This document shows, one piece after another, positions 5,762-10,164 of a stretch of 10,164 nucleotides of DNA (the first letter of the stretch is position 1; each line of letters opens with the position of its first letter). Both the position numbers and the translations under genes were made by a program. Origin of the DNA: Phycisphaerales bacterium (GTDB lineage Bacteria; Planctomycetota; Phycisphaerae; Phycisphaerales; UBA1924); assembly GCA_029260415.1 (NCBI GenBank), contig JAJDDH010000106.1, positions 1 through 10,164 on the forward strand, read 5' to 3'. The notes beneath the pieces were generated by a model that did not search any database, had not been told where the DNA came from, and saw nothing but the letters and a program-made list of their open reading frames with translations.

Positions 5762-8700
5762 ATGCGTTCGAACAACTCCCGAGGCTTGAGTGTGATGAAC
5801 ACGATTGGCGCCCGTGTGCGCAAGCGCCGACCGACGCTGCTGCGCGAGTCGTGCGGGCGGGCCGCCAGTGCGGAGCGGGGCTCGGCGCTGCTGCTGGTGA
5901 TCGGGGCGTTGGCGCTGATCTCGGTGTTTGCGGCGGTGTACGTCACGATCGGGCAGGGCGACGGGCGTTCGTCGTCGGCGCTGGAGCTGAACCGGCGTGT
6001 CGGTGATTTCGGGCCGTTGATGGGGGACTACATCGCGCAGACAATCGCCGACGACCGGCTGGACACGGTGCTGCGCCTCGAGATCAAGGCGGACGACAGC
6101 GGGGGCCCGGTTGGCGGGACGTTCGGCGGACCCGGGGGCGGGGGGCAGAACCCGAGCGCGAACTTCCAGCAGGTGATCGCCCGCGAGAACACGGACCGCG
6201 CCTCCACGGACTGGTCGTTCCGGAGCATCACGCTGCGGATGGATCCGAGCTTCGCCAACAACCAGAACGGGAACGTCGCGTCCCTGGCGTTCAACGCGAC
6301 GGGGACGCACACGGGGCTGTGGAAGCCGCTCGAGTCGGACCCGGCGACCCAGCTGCGCGCGCTGCGGACCGACCCGCGCGTCGCGTCGGACCCGTGGCTG
6401 GCCTCGACCGAGGCGACGTACCTGGGCGGGGGCACGGACCGGTTCTCGGTCGATCGCCCGTTCGCGGAGAAGCACCGCATCTCGTACCTGGACAAGCGCG
6501 ACTGGGCGCACATCACGAACATCTCGCCCGACGGGCTGTTCGTGAACCTGTACAACCTGCGCGGCAATCGAGGCGGGTACGAGGCGGAGCCTGGGTACAC
6601 ACCTGGTGGGTACACATATCAGAAGAATCCGGCACCGGGAATTCCCGAACCGCATATGAGCGATGGACTTTCGTTGATTCAAAAGCGTCTTACGGATGGC
6701 GCTCTTGAGTCTTTGGACGTGCGGGGTGGCGGTTTCTGGGTTCCGGGGTACGACACGCCCGTGGTGTGGAACTTGGTGTTCGCGAACGAAGACCCCGAGA
6801 ACGTGCCCGCGCTGTGGAGCACGAACCAGCGGTTCATGCTCCTGCCCATGGACCAGACGTTCTTTGTGTACAACGGTGCCTCAGCGGACTTTGATCAGGG
6901 TGAGATCGCGGATTGGTCGAGTCCCGAGTACCCCGCCTACCAGTACGCCGACGTGGACGGGGACGGGCTGGCCGACTCGCGCTGGTTCGAGCTGACGGAC
7001 TCGTCGGATTCCACGGCGACGACCTCGGTGTTCAGCTTCCTGGCGCCGACGGACGGGTACCGCCTGTTCGCGGCGGCGCGGGTGGTGGACCTGTCGGCGC
7101 TGGTGAACCTGAACGTCGCGACGGACGCGATGGTGGGCCCGTCGGACATGACGGGCTGGACGCCCTCGTCGATCGATCTGCGCCGGGTCTTCACGATGCA
7201 CGACCAGGGGCGCGAGCTGCGTGACTGGAATGTTCCGACGGCCAAGGGCCTGGCGCTGGGCGGGATCGAGCGCGACGCCCGCCCCGGGCAGGGCGACGTG
7301 TACAACGACTACTCGAAGTACCAGTTCAACCCCGCGTCGCTGGCGCTGGGCACGGCGCCCGGCGCGGGCGTGGACTCGAACGGGATGCTCATCGGGCGGT
7401 TCGCCTCCGACGCGGTTGCGCTGGCCATCGAGTCCGAGTCGAGCCTGGGCGAGAGCGACCGCGGGCGCCTGGCGGCGCCTCTGGGCACGCTGCGGGACGA
7501 GTCACGGTTCGTGTTCGACGCGGCCAACCCCGAGGACAACGCGGCGGCGCGGCAGTACTTCTACAACCGGCGGGCGGCGGTCGATCCGACGGACCGGGTG
7601 TCGCTGGGCGGGAGCGATCAGGGTACGGGCCAGTTCTCGATGACGGACCTGAGCGAGCTGATGACCTTCTGGGGCGTCAACGACGACGAGGTGAACTCAC
7701 GCCTCGAGCAGGTGGTGTTCGGTCGGTACGACGATCAGCTCAACAACCTGCTGCAGACGACGTCGCGCCTGACGCCCATGCTGTCCACGCGCCCCACATC
7801 GCTGGACCGGAAGCGGCACGACACGCTCAACTCGCAGGGGAACCCGTCGCGCCCGCCCGAGTCGGACGGGATCGTGGACTCGGATTCGATGGCGCTGCGG
7901 GCGCTGTCGCCCCGGATGCGGCTGACGACGTTCAGCGGCGGGGCGGACATCCTGTCGATGGCGCTGGGGGACGCGGACCTCGCGACGCTGGGCGATTTCG
8001 AGGCCCCGCTGCAGATCGCGGAGTTCCTCCGCGGGCTCGATTCGGGCGACACGTCGGTGAGCGACGTGTTCGAGCTGTTCGCGACCACGCTGGCGGGCAG
8101 CGCGGAGCTGGAGGACGCGTGGGACGCGTCCAAGCCCGAGTACGACACGATGTTCTACGGGCACCAGGGGCCCGAGCTGGCGCTGACGCTCAGCGCGTTC
8201 ATGACGGCCAACCTGATCGACGCGTACGACGAGGACAACGAGCCGACGCCGATCTCGGTGCTGGTGGCCTCCGAGAGCTCGGGCACGATCGGCACGGACT
8301 TCGACAAGAACAACCAGGCGGGTGGGGCCTTCCCCTGGCCCCAGAGCCAGAAGATCAAGCTCGGGAACATCGGCGACGACGGCATGAGCGTGCCCACGGG
8401 CGACGAGGGCTCGGTCAACCGCCTGGCGTACACGGTCTACGGCGTCGAGGCGTACCCGGTGCTGACCGAGGTGTCGTCGATGGTCATCATGACCGACGCG
8501 AGCAAGAACGCGGGCGGCGATGACGAGGCCGCGGGTGGCGGCGGGTTCCCGTGGGAGCCCGTCGGGGGCGGGGGCGGCGCGCCGCAGAACATCACCATCG
8601 AGACCGACGACTGGGACGCGAGCGACGCGTGGAACACCAACCCGGACCTGGCGCTCGTGGCGATCGCCTTCCAGCTGACCAACCCGTTCGACGAGACGAT

Positions 8701-10164
8701 CAGCCTGGGCTCGGACACCAAGGGCGACGGGGCGGTGCTCGACGACGACGAGTACCTGTTCTACCTGGAGTACAACGGGCGCCTGTTCAAGGTCGGCGAT
8801 TTCGACGAGAACGCCAACGAGTACACGAACGTGACGCTCGCCCCGGGCGAGTCGCGGACCTTCTACGTGATCGCCAACGACGGGCCCGACGCGCTGGGCG
8901 ACATCGCGACCAAGTGGCAGGATCTGCGCCAGGGGTACGACCCGGCGGCCACGGTCAGCGAGATGGACGTTGTCGAGTGGCTCGGGCGCCAGTTCGGTAT
9001 CGGGACAGCGGGCGGTCAGTTCGCTTCGCTCAATGGCCCCGCCCGCATGCGTGAGTTCGACGCGACCACGGGCGTGCCCGAGACGTTCCAGGGGTACGAG
9101 AACATCCTCAAGCCGGCCCCGACGCCCGCGCTCGGGCGGGCCGCGGAGGACCGCAAGGTCCGCCTCTGGCGGCGGATGGAGCTCCAGACCTCGAGCCAGT
9201 TTGTTGGCGCGACCAAGACCCCCGAGCACGACCTGCTCGTGGACCGGATCAGCGATCCGACGTCGGGCGGCGCTGCCGGCGGGGGTGGCGTGGGCGGTGG
9301 TCCGGTCGCGTGGGACGACGGCGCGCCCAGGCTTCTGCCCGTCCCGGGGAACATCTCGAGCGACGATGTCGGCGGCACCCTCGCGGGGACCGAGTCGTCG
9401 GCCAACGGGAACGTCGCGGGCACGAACGACAACTCGGGCTTCACGATGGTCTTCACCGGGACGATCCGGCGCGGCGATCACCCGCAGGTGAACACGGTCC
9501 AGCCCGCGGGCGAGAACGGGCGGGGCGTCCTGCCCGGGTGGATGATTGAGTCTTCCTCTCAGACGATCGCGAGCGACCGGTCCGTGCCGCCCCGCGGCAA
9601 CGGGAGCAAGCTGCGTAACGCGGACTTCGACATGTCCGAGGACTTCGCGTTCGAGTCGTTCCGGGACTTCCTCGACGACAACGCGACGACGCGCCCGGGC
9701 CCGGCGGTCCCGACGATCGCCAAGCACCCGCGGGCCAAGCGCGGCGTCGGCGGCGCGTCCAAGGCGATCGACCGGACGGTGGACGGCGACCCGTTCTACG
9801 CGCCCGCGACAGGCGTGGGCGAGGTCGTCATCAACCCGGAGCTGGGGCCCGACGGGCGGGACGTGGTCGCGATGGTGACCGACCCGTACTCGGGCGCGAG
9901 CCGCGAGGTTCCGCTGGTGCGGGCGACGGACCTGCTCCTGATCCCGGCGGTGGGGTGGATCGAGACGCCCGACGCGACGAACCCGCTGAACTTCGATGAC
10001 GACCAGTGGATCACCTACGGCGAGGCGCTGGGCTACGCGCTGGGGATGACGCCCGAGCCGGGCGGGGCGGCTGCCCTGCCCGACCGCGATCCGCTCCAGT
10101 TCCTCGTGGACCGGGCGGGCACGGGGCATCGCTACGTGCTCGACCGCCTGCACCTGCGTCTGGA
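5762..10164 (+). CDS. gspK: Giant GspK-like (or PilX-like) minor pseudopilin, 3' end outside window
   Basis: The frame from ATG 5762 has no stop to the window edge: 1467 complete codons. A 40-residue Arg/Lys-rich leader ends at R39-G40, followed by SALLLVIGALALISVFAAVY, a hydrophobic helix. The site G40|S41 has Leu at +5 instead of Glu, as in GspK, the pseudopilin known to lack Glu5. DVDGDGLAD at 397-405 is a calcium-loop-like motif. ARVVDLSALVNLNV at 439-452 recalls the GspK 'D..g.iNlN' segment, and FSMTDLSELMTFWGVNDDE at 625-643 resembles its 'EL..l.Gv' helical region. Glycine-rich linkers at about 113-129, 925-940 and 1169-1180 may separate domains. Another acidic stretch, DTKGDG...DDDE, spans 985-997. 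Known GspK is about 320 residues and caps the pseudopilus tip with I and J, so at least 1100 residues are extra. The sequence after about residue 700 is unfamiliar to me. A short AT-ending codon patch interrupts the otherwise uniform codon use (about 6590-6742). It closes the F-G-H-I-J-K order but sits behind a hairpin-bearing gap. Confidence 0.82.
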   Translation, partial: MRSNNSRGLSVMNTIGARVRKRRPTLLRESCGRAASAERGSALLLVIGALALISVFAAVYVTIGQGDGRSSSALELNRRVGDFGPLMGDYIAQTIADDRLDTVLRLEIKADDSGGPVGGTFGGPGGGGQNPSANFQQVIARENTDRASTDWSFRSITLRMDPSFANNQNGNVASLAFNATGTHTGLWKPLESDPATQLRALRTDPRVASDPWLASTEATYLGGGTDRFSVDRPFAEKHRISYLDKRDWAHITNISPDGLFVNLYNLRGNRGGYEAEPGYTPGGYTYQKNPAPGIPEPHMSDGLSLIQKRLTDGALESLDVRGGGFWVPGYDTPVVWNLVFANEDPENVPALWSTNQRFMLLPMDQTFFVYNGASADFDQGEIADWSSPEYPAYQYADVDGDGLADSRWFELTDSSDSTATTSVFSFLAPTDGYRLFAAARVVDLSALVNLNVATDAMVGPSDMTGWTPSSIDLRRVFTMHDQGRELRDWNVPTAKGLALGGIERDARPGQGDVYNDYSKYQFNPASLALGTAPGAGVDSNGMLIGRFASDAVALAIESESSLGESDRGRLAAPLGTLRDESRFVFDAANPEDNAAARQYFYNRRAAVDPTDRVSLGGSDQGTGQFSMTDLSELMTFWGVNDDEVNSRLEQVVFGRYDDQLNNLLQTTSRLTPMLSTRPTSLDRKRHDTLNSQGNPSRPPESDGIVDSDSMALRALSPRMRLTTFSGGADILSMALGDADLATLGDFEAPLQIAEFLRGLDSGDTSVSDVFELFATTLAGSAELEDAWDASKPEYDTMFYGHQGPELALTLSAFMTANLIDAYDEDNEPTPISVLVASESSGTIGTDFDKNNQAGGAFPWPQSQKIKLGNIGDDGMSVPTGDEGSVNRLAYTVYGVEAYPVLTEVSSMVIMTDASKNAGGDDEAAGGGGFPWEPVGGGGGAPQNITIETDDWDASDAWNTNPDLALVAIAFQLTNPFDETISLGSDTKGDGAVLDDDEYLFYLEYNGRLFKVGDFDENANEYTNVTLAPGESRTFYVIANDGPDALGDIATKWQDLRQGYDPAATVSEMDVVEWLGRQFGIGTAGGQFASLNGPARMREFDATTGVPETFQGYENILKPAPTPALGRAAEDRKVRLWRRMELQTSSQFVGATKTPEHDLLVDRISDPTSGGAAGGGGVGGGPVAWDDGAPRLLPVPGNISSDDVGGTLAGTESSANGNVAGTNDNSGFTMVFTGTIRRGDHPQVNTVQPAGENGRGVLPGWMIESSSQTIASDRSVPPRGNGSKLRNADFDMSEDFAFESFRDFLDDNATTRPGPAVPTIAKHPRAKRGVGGASKAIDRTVDGDPFYAPATGVGEVVINPELGPDGRDVVAMVTDPYSGASREVPLVRATDLLLIPAVGWIETPDATNPLNFDDDQWITYGEALGYALGMTPEPGGAAALPDRDPLQFLVDRAGTGHRYVLDRLHLRL
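6590..6742 (+). other. Segment of atypical (AT-ending) codon use inside the GspK-like gene
   Basis: By direct count, 26 of 51 codons from 6590 to 6742 end in A or T, against 3 of 56 in the preceding stretch (6422-6589). The frame is intact. The segment encodes about residues 277-327 and opens with two in-frame copies of GGGTACACA (6593-6601 and 6608-6616), giving Gly-Tyr-Thr twice. It lies between the first soluble region and the DVDGDG loop. A milder AT-ending bias persists to about 6905. Confidence 0.8.
6593..6616 (+). repeat. Short in-frame direct repeat (9 bp, 15-bp period)
   Basis: GGGTACACA occurs at 6593-6601 and again at 6608-6616. The 15-bp period keeps frame and encodes GYTPG followed by GYTYQ. 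It sits at the left boundary of the atypical codon patch. It could be a small tandem duplication or chance. Confidence 0.45.

Noticed and set aside
3856..5946. 696-codon minus-strand open frame
   Set aside because: Same antisense artefact, opposite a well-supported GspJ-like gene and spanning the intergenic gap.
6639..6658. GAATTC (6639-6644) and CATATG (6653-6658) as a cloning scar or assembly join
   Set aside because: The frame is uninterrupted and the patch of AT-ending codons extends well beyond both sites on each side, so two palindromic hexamers by chance is more likely.
8999..9036. Second small cluster of AT-ending codons in gspK
   Set aside because: Only a handful of codons (GGT, ACA, GGT, GCT, AAT), too short to stand apart from normal variation.
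7697..10153. 818-codon minus-strand open frame opposite the GspK-like gene
   Set aside because: Its composition (very rich in Arg, Val, His, Gln, with no domain pattern) is what the reverse complement of GC-biased codons gives; the plus frame has coherent pseudopilin features.

Overview
The window is very GC-rich bacterial DNA in which codon third positions are almost always G or C. All supported genes lie on the plus strand in one tightly packed cluster. It carries the end of a GspF-type inner-membrane platform gene and then five consecutive genes whose products begin with a class III (prepilin-type) signal and hydrophobic helix. The order matches the canonical type II secretion order gspF-G-H-I-J-K. 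The proteins are much larger than their proteobacterial counterparts: 374, 426, 373, 592 and at least 1467 residues. Oversized prepilin-like proteins with internal signatures such as 'YALAYYLAG', 'DELMFFARGDF', 'YVWDFVARR' and 'GAGEDGLFGTE' suggest a planctomycete, probably of the Phycisphaerae. That assignment rests on gene style and memory of such families, not on a search.

Layout: 1-369 is the 3' end of gspF. 380-1504 is a GspG-like protein, 1504-2784 GspH/FimT-like, 2781-3902 GspI/PilV-like and 3895-5673 GspJ/PilW-like, the last with a TTG start. After an 88-bp gap holding two strong GC hairpins, a GspK-like gene starts at 5762 and is still open at the right edge (10164). Neighbouring genes are 10 bp apart or overlap by 1, 4 and 8 bp, so F to J look translationally coupled in one operon. 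The hairpin gap before gspK is the only place where expression could be uncoupled. No promoter, terminator, RNA gene, mobile element or CRISPR array was seen, and no other gap exceeds 10 bp.

Together the genes would encode the platform protein and the pseudopilus of a type II secretion or related type IV-filament machine. In known systems, G subunits form the shaft, H joins shaft to tip, and I-J-K form the tip complex that contacts substrate. Points worth a second look are the extreme size of the tip subunits, acidic calcium-loop-like motifs recurring in several of them, Ala instead of Gly before the cleavage site in three of five, and a sharply bounded stretch of AT-ending codons inside gspK (about 6590-6742). 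The core system is a recognisable family. I found no evidence of a wholly new system, but the planctomycete form of this pseudopilus is poorly characterised.
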